DNA from: Delphinapterus leucas
Taxonomy: Eukaryota; Chordata; Mammalia; Artiodactyla; Monodontidae
Assembly: GCF_002288925.2 (NCBI RefSeq)
Contig: NW_022098000.1
Location: 21,737,205 to 21,801,204, forward strand
Length of the DNA: 64,000 bases
Direction: 5' to 3'
Positions 11,755 through 25,119 of the stretch are shown in pieces (positions within the stretch are counted from its first letter, which is position 1; each line of letters starts with the position of its first letter). Under the pieces are notes generated by a model. It was not told the origin of the DNA. It saw only the letters and a list, made by a program, of their open reading frames with translations, and did no database searches. A program made the position numbers and the translations under genes.

Positions 11755-12055
11755 TTTTATAAATTTATTTATTTATTTGTTTGTTTGTTTATTTGGCTGT
11801 GTTGGGTCTTCATTTCTGTGCGAGGGCTTTCTCTAGTTGCGGCGAGCGGGGACCAGTCTTCATCGCGGTGCGCAGGGCTCTCACTGGCGCGGCCTCTCTT
11901 GTTGCGGAGCACAGGCTCCAGATGCGCAGGCTTAGTAGGTGTGGCTCACGGGCCCAGTTGCTCTGCGGCATGTGGGATCTTCCCAGACTAAGGCTCGAAC
12001 CCGTGTCCCCTGCATTGGCAGGCAGATTCTCAACCACTGCACCACCAGGGTTTTT
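11755..12055 (-). mobile_element. CHR-type SINE, long form, reversed
   Basis: T-rich tail of ATTT/GTTT units, then GGAGCACAGGCTCCAGATGC and AACCACTGCACCACCAGGG, the reversed SINE 5' end. Reversed B-box CTCGAACCC is present. Confidence 0.85.
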
Positions 12056-15000
12056 TTTTTAACAAGAAAATAACATGATCAGATTTGCATTTTGTAATCC
12101 AGTTAGAGTGTTTTTCTTAATGTCCAACCGAAACCTGCCTATTCTAATTTAACCTAATTTCCTCATGCTTTGTTTTTTTTGTGTGTGAATATAAAGAAAC
12201 TATCTCATGAAAATGTGATGTACATCAAATTAGTAATCAAATGTGTATCTCTCAACCTCCTCTTGCTGTAATTACACAACCTTTCCTCATAGGACCTGTT
12301 TTCCACGCCTTTAATTATCTTTGGCATTCATCTCTGAATCCTCACACATTTCTCCATGTCTTTGATGAACTGTGGCAACCAAAACTTAATAACGATCTAC
12401 ATTCCAGTAGCCTGTGGGCTCTCCCCCACTTTTTTTGCAATGGCATTATATATAATAATAATAATTCATATCTATCAATTATTAATCATAGAAACCTTTC
12501 TCTGATAGTTAGTTCCTCATCTACTGAAACTGCATAATTGGGACAATGTCTTCATAGATTATCACTGAGGAAAAGCTATCTTGAAAAAATTAAGAACTTT
12601 ACTGAAATCATGATAGAGTGGGTCAATCATTCAGTATACAGTCACCCTATGATTCCTCCTTGTTACTGTCTGTCACAGTATCATAGAGCAAAATTCAACT
12701 TCTCTGGCAAGATTTGACCCTCACCAACACGTGGCGGTTGCTTTTTAATTTTATTTCAGGTAATTACATACCGACTGTAAAATGGATCAGACTAGAGTCT
12801 CTTCAGGCACTGAAGTCAGGTTGACCATTTTATTCAAACTTTACCAAGATGCCAAAGCACTATGCAAGGCTTCTGGGGCACATTATGGATAAGAGAAGGG
12901 TCTTTCCTTTAAATAACTCCTTATCAACACGAACATGGAAAATGTAGGAAACGCTATAAGCCCATGGTAGAGAGAACAACAAACTCTTGGGAGGAGGGAG
13001 GGATCAGACACCCCCTCAGAGAAGAGGTAATATTGAGGTTTGAAGAATGAGCAAAGTTTTATTACACAGAAAAGGGAGAGAAAGGAATTACAGGTGGAGG
13101 AAACTCTGCAAAAGGTTGGTGGGTATAAGAGCTTGGCATGTTCACGAGAGCTTATGGTTCCTACACTGGGTGAACGACAGAATCACCTGGGGAAATTTTA
13201 ACAAATACTGATGCCCAGGCCCCACCTCTAAGAGTCAGGCCGAGGTTGGGGACTGAGTTTTGATAATTTAGAAGGCCCTCCAGGGGACTGTAATGTGCAA
13301 CCCCACTGTGAAGTACAGGGCTAGGACATAAAAGCCACGGAGGGCAGTAAGGAAATGCAGGGAATGGCTAGAAACTTAGGGTGGGACCCAGCTGTGAGGC
13401 GTACATCTGTCATGCAGGAGTTTGGTCTTTACCCTGCCACACGGGAGCTCTCTGGGGCTTTTAAGCAGGGAAATGACATGAGGGAGACCCCCCACCCCAC
13501 CCCAGACTATTCAAACTGATGTTAGAATAGAGAGACTAGAGGCAGAGAGACTAGATGGAGGGTACTGCAATAGTCAGGTGAAATATGTGGAAGGCCTGAA
13601 CAAAGGCACCAGACAGGATGAATGTTATAGAGAGTAGGAGACACAATGGGTTCTGTTTTCTAAGGTGCTGAATTTGAGATATGTACAAAACCTCTCACTG
13701 GAGATGCTCTAAGGTTGCTTTATTTTTTTCCCCCCAAAGACAGTGCATTATTGGAGTTCTTATTAGGAGGACAGCATTCAGACAATGCTAATACCATGCA
13801 CTACATGAATGGTGTCCACTGGAGTTTTGCAACATGGCAGCTGCGGATCCGGAACAAGGGACATGACAATCTCAACATACACCTGAATTACTGTTCAACT
13901 TTGGATGACAAACTTCAAGAAAGATATTCAGGAACATAATAAGGGGCCTAAATGAAAGCACGTGAAGAGCAGTTGAAGAAACAGAGAATACATGAAGAAA
14001 AAGGGACTTAGGAAGCTGTGGTGATTGTTTCAAGGGTCCAAAGGAGTATCAGAGAGGAGGCTTAGTTACACTACATACAGATCTAGAGAACAGAACCATG
14101 ACAACTATCTGAGCTTTCTGTTCTCTAGTGAATTATTTCCTAAACTAAAAACAATGAAGTGGTATTATTCAAACTAGCATTAGACAAAAAGTAGCATTCA
14201 ACCCATAGTCAACTCTGAGCATATCCTAGCAGGAAGTGGTTACTGACTTTTGAGATCAGTATTGTTCAGTTGTTCACCATTTTCGTGGTGGCCTGAATAT
14301 GATGACTCATGTTATACTCTGAAAGGAAAGGACAAAAACTCACTGCTGCTCTGGGAAAACAGCAGGGTGATGGACAACGCACTAGGAAAAAGAAGGGCGA
14401 TATGACAGATGCCATTGCTGATCTACCCCATAGCAATGTTCCTCTTGCTGCTTAGTTTATAGAGCTCTGATTTTATTCACCATTCAGTACAATCAGGGAC
14501 GGCAGCCACCTACTACAGCCCCAGGGCATGAACAATGCTCAGTTGAAGCCAAGCCAAACAATTCTATTGTACTTCCTTCCTACTGAATACCGTTTAGGAG
14601 TGGGACTACGGCTCTGACAATGAGGCGGAAAGGAAAGTGAGCTGGTGAGGGAAGAGAAGGGCCTCTGGGAGGGAATCTACTCTTTGACAGAGACAGCTGA
14701 CAAAGAGGTTGCCTCGTGTTTCTGCCTTGAACATGGTGGCATAAAGCTGTAATATTCAGAGCTGAGACAGTCTTCTGGTGATTATGAGACGTCAGCTCTA
14801 AAGATGAGAATCCCAACTGCTGAGGATGGATTGAGAGAAAGAAGCTGAATCCTGGATGACATCACTGGGCTGCTGCATGATCCCTGAAAATGTCTGCTTT
14901 AGATTTCTTGTTACATGATTTAATCAAAAGTCTTTGTTGCTGAAGCCACCATCAGATATTCTGTCAAGGACAACTGAAAGCATTCCTCTGGAACACACAC

Positions 15001-15231
15001 AGTGACCAGCGAATGGCCCTTGGGGTAAGTTTCTGGCAGGGCACAGATGGCCAGAGTGCTACAGTTGTACAAGCAAGAAGTCACCATGTGGACCACCAGC
15101 CAAAAATCTCAAGGAAGGCTTAGGGCCACTGATCCCTAAATAATGGCTAATTTCTCTCGTCAAGGACATGTCATTTACTGATCCATGCATCACTGGCAAA
15201 AACCAATTAAAAAAATTTTTCCTTACTAACA

Positions 15232-15700
15232 GTATTAGTTTTCCACAGCTGCTGTTCACGAATTACCATAAACTTGGTAGCTTAAAACAGCAGAAATGTA
15301 TTCTCTCACGTTTCTGGAGGCCAGAGTCCAGAACCAGTATCACTGGGTCGAGATCAAGGTATTGGCACCTCCTCCAGAGGTACTGGCTCACTTCCTCCTT
15401 GTCTCTTCCAGCGTCTGGTGGCTGTTGGTGTTCCTTGGCTCGTGGCCACATCACTCCAGTCTCTGCCTCTCTGTGTCAAATCTCCCTCTGCTTCTCACTT
15501 ATGAGGACTAGTGTTTCCATTTAGGGCCCACTAAACCTATCTCCATTTAGAGATAGGTAGGTTTATCTCCCCATCTCAGATTTCTTAATTTAATCACATC
15601 TACAAAGTCTATTTTGCCAAATAAGGAAAAATTCACAGGTTCTAGGGACTAGAACCTGATATCTTCAGGGGATAGATACCACCATCCAATGAAACCTCCC
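15232..15700 (+). repeat. Old interspersed repeat, family not identified
   Basis: TAGCTTAAAACAGCAGAAAT, CTCACGTTTCTGGAGGCCAG and GAGATCAAGGTATTGGCACC match a common mammalian repeat I recognise but cannot name safely. Confidence 0.5.
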
Positions 15701-16689
15701 AAAGACTCCCACAGTCATCTGAGCTATGGCAGCTGTGGTTTCTAGTCATACAAAGTTGAGTGTCTTAGGAATGAAATCAAGAATCTAATGCTTAGTTACC
15801 CAATGAACAAAGGCAGTCCTTTTTGAACGATAGAGAGTATTTCTCTTTAACTCTACAAAGCAGACAAGACTTCACAATTCTGGCTGAAATCTCAGTAGAT
15901 GACATTAGCATATGGAGATTCTACCCTGTGTGGACCAGGGGTTGCAAACAGGCAGCCTGAGGATGGAATTCACAGATATGCTTTGAGTTTACATTTAAAA
16001 ATGGGAACTTTCATATAAATATCGAGATTTGGGGTAGCTCCAGAAAAACTGAAGAGCTAATAACACAAGGTCCTTTGTCCTCCATGGGAATAAAAGCTAG
16101 ACAAGGGTGGTCACTGGCCTTTTAGGCCAAGCGTGAGCCCTCTATCCCGCCACTGTCCCCAACCTCCCTGTGTCCCTAAAATGAATGTTGTGTCAGTTGC
16201 TAATTTTTTTTTCTTAGTTGCCATTTATTTTTGCACCTTCACGGCCACTTGTTTTACTAGAAGAAAAATATTTCTCTATTCCTCTGCCTATATCAAAAGT
16301 AACAAAGGAAAAAGCCTGGGAAAAAAACCTCATTCGAAGAAAAACTGGAGGGAAAGAAAAACTGTTGTTCTCTTTTTAAAAGAGAAGAGCAACTCCTTAC
16401 CGTTTAACAAGCACATACCCAGCTTCCTTGATTCTTTTACATTTCCTCCTCTGCCCCTGATAGCATCTGAATTCACGGTCCCTGGCATAGACGGTCACTA
16501 CTGCCTGTGAAGTGAATGCGGTGTAACAGTCCATCCATTAACTTGGGGAATCAGCTAGCATGTTAATGGACAGTACTTCTAAATACCACTCAGACTCCAA
16601 GAATGATCTTGGATAATCACTCACTATAACCAATCCACATGTAGCTTACTAATATATCAAATAAGCCAAAAAGGTAATAATAATAATAA

Positions 16690-16875
16690 TTTCAGAACTT
16701 ACTATGTATACTGTACTAAGTGCTTTGCATATATTAATCCATTCAGTCCTCACATCGGCACCAGGTAGGTACTAATATTATTACCCCTATTTTACAGATA
16801 AGGAATCTGAGACACCAGCTACTTGTTCAAGGTTATGCAATTAATAAGTGTTGGCAGTGAGATAGGAACCTGGGC
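16690..16875 (+). repeat. MIR fragment
   Basis: ACTAAGTGCTTTGCATATAT, CCTATTTTACAGATAAGGAA and CAAGGTTATGCAATTAATAA: the conserved MIR core and 3' part. Confidence 0.8.
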
Positions 16876-19461
16876 CGACTGCACCAAACTTAAGGGAAAG
16901 ATTGCAAAAGATCCAAAGGTTACGAAATCTTTTGAGGATCTGAGAACGAGAGGAATTAAAAGAAGTACTTTGTAGCTCAAAGTCCAAATATGGAAACCAG
17001 TGATGTGGCCATGCTCTAGTTGGCCTCATTCTACAATCGAACTTCAGTGGACCGAGCGGGGACCTTGCCAGCAGCCGCTGCCTACAGGGGAGGCAAGTGA
17101 TTGCAGACAAAGAGGAACTGAGTCCCAGTTTCCACTTGGCACAGAGCACCTGTGACTCAGAGCATCTCTTGGTCCTCAGGTTAATTTCTGTAAGGTGAGG
17201 GCACGGGACTTAATGAAGCAAGGTGGTTTCCTGCTCTGTTATTCTGTGGTTCTGTGACTCTCTGGGTCAGGAATCAAGCTGGCATTTGTCTAAGAAAAAA
17301 AACAGATCAACGTTTCCACCTTTCCCATCACCTGCACAAAAGCTAGCAAAGAGCAGACAGTGCCCCAGAGGGACCCTGTGTGCTATACATCATCTCTCTT
17401 CCAGAGCAGGATAAGTGTCTCACTGTCTCAGCCAGACCCCAAAGCTCAGAATCTACTCCTTTTCCTCCCTCCGAGTCCAGCTCAAACATCACCTTTCCAG
17501 GGCCTCCTGTCCCAATCTGCACAGACACAGCCAACGGCTCTCTCCCCAAGAGGCCACAGTGCCCTGTCCCCACCTCCCCAGTGGTCAATGACACGCAGGC
17601 CTGTCCCGGACAGTCACCATGCTTCTTTCATCTCTGCTCTCCTACCTCATGCTCCGCCTACACTAGCAGGTACTCATGGTTTGAATGGTCAATACATGAA
17701 TTTTAGTCTTTGCTGTGTATCTTCTGTACCACCCTTGGTAAGTATCTCGAAACAGAATGCTTCTATTTCTTCCTGTGCAAAGTCATGGTACTCAGATTGT
17801 TTGCCCTGAGCAGAAATGTTCTGAAGTTCTGAAATGGGAGAATAGTAAACACTGCAGAAAGGCTAAAGCCGGCAGGCTGCCTGGGCCCTCCCACCATGGT
17901 GCTGGAATTACTGGGTCTCAAAGAATCACAGAAAGGTCCCCACAGTGTTGTCAGATCAGGCCTTCAGCTTCTGGGTTAGGCTGTACCCAACTCACAGAGC
18001 AGCACAGCTCTATTTTGCTTTCAAAGGGTTCCAGACAAACTTTGAAATGAATGCTATGGTTTTTCTGGCTAGGTGACATTGGGGAAACCTTCCTGCGGTC
18101 TGTCCCAATTCCCTCCCCTCGGCTCAGTCCTCAGTAGGGCAGATCATGTGCTCACGGCTGGGGTCTCACACCGGGTGCCCTGTTCATTCCCAGCCTGGGA
18201 AACCAACCAGGCACAGGGTGCGCCGCTCTTTAGTTTGAAAACTTAAGAGTCATTGAATAAATGCCACAATTACTCATTTTTTAAGACAGGAGACAGAAAA
18301 TTGTATGCAAAAGTGGGCATCTCTGGGAGTCGTGGTTTACCAGCACCACTTCCACCATTCGGACCTGTGTGAAGAGCTTTTCTCACTGAGCCTTGATCAT
18401 TTTCCACTGAAAAGATGCCATTGCTTTCACCTGTCCTCATCGGAAAACTAGATCATGTGCAAAATCACTCAGTGGCCCTTCTCCTGGCACTTCTGAGTTC
18501 CATTTTACCTCAACTGGCATGAATTCTAGGTTCGAACATTTCATAACTTTACAAGAGTAAAGTTAATATTGTTACATTTCTTTTAAAAAGGTACTAAAAA
18601 TAGTACATCTGTATCTCTAATTTTTCTCTCTGGGACCTAATTCTTCTGCCCACATATATTTTAGCAAGAATGTCCTTTAAATATTTTGCCTCTTGGACCA
18701 GTGCATTTTTCTGCTTTGGGGACAGCAGCTACAATGCCAAAAGAGCCTCCTTTATTGTGTAACGTGCTTTGCCTTTCCTGTGACAAGGGGCACATTAAAG
18801 ATGCTTCTGGCTACTGCCTTAATTGGAAGGATGGGAGAAGAGGATCTGTTACCTGGGCTGCCCTCTTCTACTCCCCAGAGACTGTTTCATGCCCTGACCT
18901 CCCTCACATCCTTCAACCCCAGCTTCTGAAAGGAGAATTCATGCACCAAGTCCTAAATCCCAGGAGAAGGGTCTACCACTTCCCATCACTTCTCCCACAA
19001 AGGGCGCTGTGCCCCGAACCTAAAGTCAAGTCTTCCATTGCTTGTAGATTAGTTCTAAACTAGGACCCATCATTCTATGTGGTCTGTGGGCTGTGAAGAA
19101 CTGAAGGGAAAGGAAATATTGAAGACCCAGAGGAAGAATAACTTTCCTCTGACTTGTGGGAAACTGCGGATGAGTTGGGGTGACAGTCCCCCAGCTTCAT
19201 GCAGGCGGTGGCCGTGGTCCCAGCCCCAGTTGCTCACCTGATTGCCACCCTCTGTTCTAAGGGTGGGCAAGGGAGGGCAAGGTGAAGATGAGGGAGTGAA
19301 TCAGAACACGTCACACATTCAAGCGCTACTCAAGTATCACAGCACGTTTAACTCAGGGCTGATCTCACACAGCGTACGATGCTTCACCACCATGTGTAAC
19401 GACAAACAAATCAATAAAACATATCGAGGATGTAAAGGCTTAACATAAAAATAAAATAGAG

Positions 19462-19645
19462 CAGGTGTCAGCAAATGTTTTCTGTGAAGGGCCGGTAAAT
19501 ACATTAGGCTGTGAGGGTGACAGGGTTCTGGCACAGCTATTCAAATCCGCTGCTGTAGCACAAAAGCAGCCACAGATGACACGGAAACAAATGGGCACGG
19601 CTGCATCCCGGTACAAGTCTATTTACAAAAACAGGCAGCCGTCAG
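19462..19645 (-). mobile_element. Nonautonomous hAT-type DNA transposon copy (fourth of four), truncated
   Basis: Starts CAGGTGTCAGCAAATGTTTT with GTGAAGGGCCGGTAAATACA and AAATGGGCACGGCTGCATCC; reversed relative to the 7705 copy. The far terminus is not clear. Confidence 0.6.
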
Positions 19646-20159
19646 GACATGCCTGCAGGGCATGATGCGTGGACCCCTGAAACACAGGAAACGCTGCATG
19701 CAGGCAGAGCACTTTAGCCCTTTCCACATAATCCTCATGTACCCGTGGGTCACAGGGTTGCATATACAGACTGTGTGTATCCTGAGAATATAAGCTTTCT
19801 GTGGGCAGAAATTTTGTTATGTTCACAACTGTATTCCCAGCAACCAGACAAGGACCTGGCACCCGGTCGGCCCAAATAGGTGCTCCAAATAAAGATGAGT
19901 TGAATGAATAAGTTAATGAATGAGCAACTTATGGGTTTATAAAGGGTCACTTTGTTAATTTTCCTGTACCATCAACCCCACTCCTACTGCCATCCTTCAT
20001 AGATTCTTTGCAGAACTGAACAGCTCTATGGAGACTAGGGCACAAAAATTATGAATCCTTCTAAAAGCTTTTATAACAATTTAGGAAAACATTTGCTTTT
20101 TAACAGCTAAGCTGACAGGTAGGAGGATATGGGGAGGGGGAAGGGTAAGCTGTGACAAA

Positions 20160-20452
20160 GCGAGAGAGAGGCATGGGCATGTATACAATACCAAACGTAA
20201 AATAGATAGCTAGTGGGAAGCAGCCGCATAGCACAGGGAGATCAGCTCGGTGCTTTGTGACCGCCTGGAGGGGTGGGATAGGGAGGGTGGGAGGGAGGGA
20301 GACACAAGAGGGAAGAGATATGGGAACATATGTATATGTATAACTGACTCACCTTGTTATAAAGCAGAAACTAACACACCATTGTAAAGCAATTATACTC
20401 CAATAAAGAGGTAATAAATAAATAAATAAATATTTACTATTAAAAAAAAAAA
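20160..20452 (+). mobile_element. L1 3' end with poly(A), 5' truncated
   Basis: Artiodactyl-type L1 3' end: AAATAGATAGCTAGTGGGAA, CAGCTCGGTGCTTTGTGACC and CACCATTGTAAAGCAATTAT with CTCCAATAAAGA, then an AAAT run and poly(A). Confidence 0.9.
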
Positions 20453-21279
20453 AGGTAGGCACATATAACCTACTTTTTTCTCACTCGGTTTCGTCTGAGT
20501 TAAATCAATCACCGGTAAATTTATTTTCAAAGCACAGGCAGTGTCCGAGAGGACAGAACCATTAACTATTGTCTTCTCGGAACTACAAACTCACGCGGAT
20601 GGTAACTTTCATGATATTGTGAAATATGTAGTTGGACGTTACACCACTACTCCTTTATCTTCTTGGTTCTGGGCCATTATCTTTCATATTAACCACGAGA
20701 GCAGTCACATGTTATCAGCACTTTATCACAGACCACACTACACCTATAGAAAGATAAAAAATGACTCACATTGATCTTTCCTCACAAATACGTGGCTCTC
20801 ACAAGCCCTTGGCCATCACTGTACACTTATCAAGTGGCTACTAAGAGCACGGTGGAAATAACACTATTGTGTTATTTTATTTTAAAAACAGTATTTTTTA
20901 AATAAAAAAACTGAGGATGACAAACAAAATCTAGGAAAAACGGAAAGTAAAATAATATATAACCTAATGCTAATTAGCATAGATTGAATGCTCAGTTTAA
21001 TAGGACCTAAGTTGAACACGGGCATAGTATAATATTGAGGAAACCTGACTATAGAATCAGATTTTTTTCCCTATAAGGGACCTGAATGATCACCCCCCAA
21101 CACCCTCACTTTACAGCTGAGATGCTGTGGCCCAACGGACAGAAGTCTTGATACCTTCAGGGCAGCAGAGTTTTAAATGTGTGAATATAAGAAATGTTTT
21201 CATAGTCGATTAAAGATGTAACAAATGCTCCCACTTCCCCTTCCTCAAAAAGTCCATGAAGGTATTGCTAATCCTGAAA

Positions 21280-21690
21280 CTACATAGAAAAAAAAAAGTG
21301 GCAGCTCTCCAGAGACGTGCTTTCTTCAAACTCTGAGACAGCTTCAGAAGTCAGCGCTCCCAGGATTTGAAGCCAGCTGCACAGGTGAGTCCAAACCCAG
21401 GCACTTCTTTCTACGAAGGTTTCGACTTTCAAAGCACAGTGAGCCAGGCACTTAAAGTGCAAGGACGCTTCCGTTTCCTTGGAAGGAATCAAGAAAGGAA
21501 GCTCTCCGCTTGGATTGTTGAGCAGTAGAATTTTCCGAGCATCAGACAGCACGTCACAAGGAGAAGAGAGAGTGAGCGTGAATTCCACATCAACCTTGGT
21601 CACCATCTCGAGGGGACCCTCCACTGCTTCTTCTACTTCTTTGGCTACAAGTAAAGATGCCTCTGATTTCTTCCTTCCATAACTTAGCAT
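21280..21690 (-). other. Unidentified 136-codon open frame in CILK1 intron 1
   Basis: On the minus strand ATG at 21690 opens MLSYGRKKSEASLLVAKEVE and runs to a stop at 21280. Composition is more protein-like than its neighbours (alternating hydrophobic and charged residues such as VDVEFTLTLSSPCDVL). The frame extends upstream without a Met for about 11 codons to a TGA. I do not recognise a domain. It may be a pseudogene remnant, an exonised sequence or chance. Confidence 0.2.
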
Positions 21691-22747
21691 TTTAATGCAA
21701 TCTGCCCCAGGAATTGATTTACTTCAGCAAATTGTTTTTACCAGGTAATTTTCTTGAACACACAGGTGTACTAATAAGGGAGTTCAAACTGTTTCAAGGA
21801 AAGCACAGCCACAACCTAGGACACGGTTACACTGTAGATATGCGGGTAAGTCATCTGGCGCACGCCTCTGCACGTTCTCCGGGTCACCTACAGCAACCAC
21901 AAACACTGAGGCCCACAGATAGGAGGTTTCTGATGCTCTAGTTACAGGCCTTTCTCAGAAGGCCATGGTCAAGCAAGAGGGCCGATGAGACAATTTACAG
22001 TTAAGACACTATTCACAGGCTGACAGATCAACATACACAGAAAGGTCACTGTGCCCAGAATTCTGCCAAGAAATTGCTAGGCAACACGTCCTACCATAAA
22101 TACATACACTCACACATACCCTCACAAGCAGAAAAACAGAAGTGCTACGTACAACTCCAACTCAGCAAGATCCTGCAAAATGAAATGGAGGAGCTTGCCG
22201 CAAAGAAGCAGTGAAAAAAGAAAATTTAAAGGCAGTCGTGTTCCTGGCAAGGTTCAGACGGAAAAACAGCAACAGATCCCAGAAGCAGAGCTGTCACCAG
22301 GAATAACCCAAGCTCAAGCTGCTTTAAGGGCAGGATAACACTTACTAAGGATTCTGCATGGTTGCCATCCCCTGGGCCTCCAGACCCAGCCATGACTTGA
22401 CTCCAAGTCAGCTGACAAACATCTACCAAATATTTGCTACGTGTTCAGGGCTCTCCCAGTCACTGGAGGGATGAGCAGATTTTTGTCAGGTGTGTTCCAG
22501 GTGCTGTTCAGACACCAAGAGCATCTCCACACTGCAGCCAGGTGGGGAGGCATTTCCCCTATTTTACACGCGAGGACTAATGTTTGGAGAATCCATAAGG
22601 CCACATGAGTACCGAGGAGTGAGGCCCCGACCTCAATTCTGCCCGACTTCAAAGCCCACAACCCCACATTACCATGCAGAGAATATGGCTCCTGCCCTAA
22701 AGAGGCTTACAATAACCTAAACCAATGAGAGATCAATATAAGCCCTC

Positions 22748-23056
22748 GGGCTTCCGTGGTGGCACAGTGGTTAAGAATCCACCTGCCAATGCAGGGATCA
22801 CGGGCTCGAGCCCTGGTCCGGGAAGATCCCACATGCCGTGGAGCAACTAAGCCCATGAGCCACAGCTACTGAGCCTGTGCTCTAGAGCCCGCGAGCCACA
22901 ACTACTGAAGCCCACGCACCTAGAGCCCCTGCTCCGCAACAAGAGAAGCCACTGCAATGAGAAGCCTGCGCACCACAACGAAGAGTAGCCCTGGCTTGTC
23001 CGCAACTAGAGAAAGCCGCACGCAGCAACAAAGACCTAACTCAGCCAAAAAAAAAA
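22748..23056 (+). mobile_element. CHR-type SINE, long form
   Basis: GGGCTTCCGTGGTGGCACAG start, repeated CACAACTACTGAAGCCCACG and poly(A) end. The target duplication is imperfect: AAGCCCTC at 22740..22747 versus AAGTCCTC at 23060..23067. Confidence 0.92.
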
Positions 23057-23059
23057 TAC

Positions 23060-23116
23060 AAGTCCTCAATGCTAGTGTCAAAGTTAAACTTTAAAAGGTG
23101 TATTACAAAAGAAACA
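23060..23116 (+). repeat. 57-bp segment repeated at 24764..24820
   Basis: The two segments differ at 5 of 57 positions and share CTCAATGCTAGTGTCAAAG. Similarity stops abruptly on both sides. Confidence 0.85.
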
Positions 23117-23537
23117 AGTATCTGGAGACTTGCAAGAGAGAGAAGAGAAATGAATAGTTAGAGAAGATGTTATAGAAGAAGTGAGGACTTAGCTTCCTCC
23201 TCTGAGGAAGGGTAAGATTTGCACAGGAGATGGGGGAGAGGGGTGAGGGTTTCTAGGACAGCAATCTGAGCAGGAACCATCCTGGCCCCCTTAGTAGAGC
23301 AGGCTCGAAAGAAGACCACACCCATAGAGTGCGAAGATGTATGCTGAACCGAAAATAGAATTTAGATAGGAGGCGTGAGGCCTGATCATGAAAGGCCTTA
23401 AAAATCAGGCAAATTGTTTTAGACTTGAGATAGTTGAGAAGGGAGAGGACCTGAGGGCTGCAAGGCAAGGAGAGACGTGAGGAACTGATAGTTTTAAAAG
23501 ACTAGATGGACAAGAAGATGAAGAAACCAGAAGGTGT

Positions 23538-23580
23538 GTCTCATTCATTCATTCATCCATTCCATCCATCCATCCACTCA
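23538..23580 (+). repeat. (ATTC/CATC)n microsatellite
   Basis: Runs of ATTC then CATC with interruptions, followed by MIR/L2-like AGCAAACATTCAATGAGGAC. Confidence 0.7.
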
Positions 23581-24763
23581 TTCAGCAAACATTCAATGAG
23601 GACTTACTAAGAGCCAGCTTGCGGGGCTAGCTCAGAGGCTGCCCCAGTCTGCAGGGGAGGAAGGGTGAGCCTCTGGATTAGAATATGGAGGGAGGGCGCT
23701 ATATAAATCACATGTCAAAGGTCTTCATGACTCATTGATAGCAAGGATGAAGGAAATGAAGGAAAAGACTGTTGAAGAGAATTCCAAAAGGTTCAAGACT
23801 GACAGGATTTCCACCATTACTGGGAACCTCAAAAAACAATGAGAAGAAAACAATGAAAGTAGAAAAAGAGCTTTGATGATGTGAAACAGTCAACAAATAA
23901 AACCCCCAAAGCCTGGTTTCTTTATCCTGGTAGCCTGTTTACACACAGTCTGTAGGTAAGAAACTTCAGTGAGAAAAAAGCATTTTTTTAAGAAAATGAC
24001 TAAATGCTGAGTTCCCTTGGCTAGGACAGACCTCTGCCCACTCAAACAAGCTCCATCAACCCTCCAACACATCCTTCCATCATCTGAAACTAAACTGGTC
24101 TCACTTAGAAACGTGGCTGTCCGCTCTTGCCCTGCCACCAGTTTTGACTCTGGAGAAGGGGACAAGGTAAAGTGGACAGGCAGGGTCACTGTAAGGGCTG
24201 GACCTTAGGGAAGCAAGCAGTGGTACAGGGTATCATTTTAAATAAAGGATCCCACCACTGCTCTTATTTCTACACCCAAAATTACTGGTCCTCAAATAGA
24301 CAGGAAGGCCAAATTCTTTACCAAATTGCAGTGCTTTGTTCAGAAACTATTTCAAATGTGCATATTTATGAATACATTAACTCTTAGCACAGCTAACATA
24401 TGGTTGAGGCACAAATTCCTCTTAATAATTTATATGTTAGCTACACAAATTTAAAGCTCATTTTAATTTTATATTCAGCAATAGTACAATTCACTTTGGG
24501 GGGACATCCTGAAAGCCCACTCACTGGAAAATGTGAGAAACGAAAACTGTACTTACCAAACTGCTACAAAGAGTGCTCCAAGCAAAAATAGAAAACAAGT
24601 GCCAATACCTTAGAGAAGTCTAGCTCTGGATGCAAAATTCAGGGTGATATTTTCTCAGTATAATTCAGCTTTAGCAAAAGCAGCTCTTTATTTAGTTATA
24701 AGTGGAAACGAATACTCTTTTCTGCAGAATAAGGCATTCAACTACTTTTTAATTTAAAAGTAA

Positions 24764-24820
24764 AAGCCCTCAATGCTAGTGTCAAAGTCAAACTTTCAAA
24801 GGTGCATTATAAAAGAAACA
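24764..24820 (+). repeat. 57-bp segment, second copy (see 23060..23116)
   Basis: Direct repeat of the segment 1.7 kb upstream, about 91 percent identical by eye, same orientation. Confidence 0.85.
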
Positions 24821-25119
24821 GTGGTTCTGTAAAGTCCTTCAGCATCCCTCTCATAACGTCTACTCTGATTAGTAAGAAAGAAATCAGAGCAGAAAGAAAC
24901 CCAGTGAAAAATGGTTGCACATAAATGTGTGAGGATTTCTTGCTCAGACCTCTTGCGGGACAGCCAGAGGCCTAGTCAGGAAAATTCCGAAAGCAAGTCC
25001 TCCATATCCTACCAATGGGGCTTCAAATCGGGCCGGGATCTTTCCCTTCTTTAACGCCAAAAGGTAAACACACACCAAAATCTTCCAGACTCCGAGGAAG
25101 CGGGAGTTTTTCTGCCAAG

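Noticed and set aside
13715..13939. 74-codon frame MLYFFPPKDSALLEFLLGGQ as a gene
   Set aside because: No recognised family, no splice or promoter context; length is within chance expectation.
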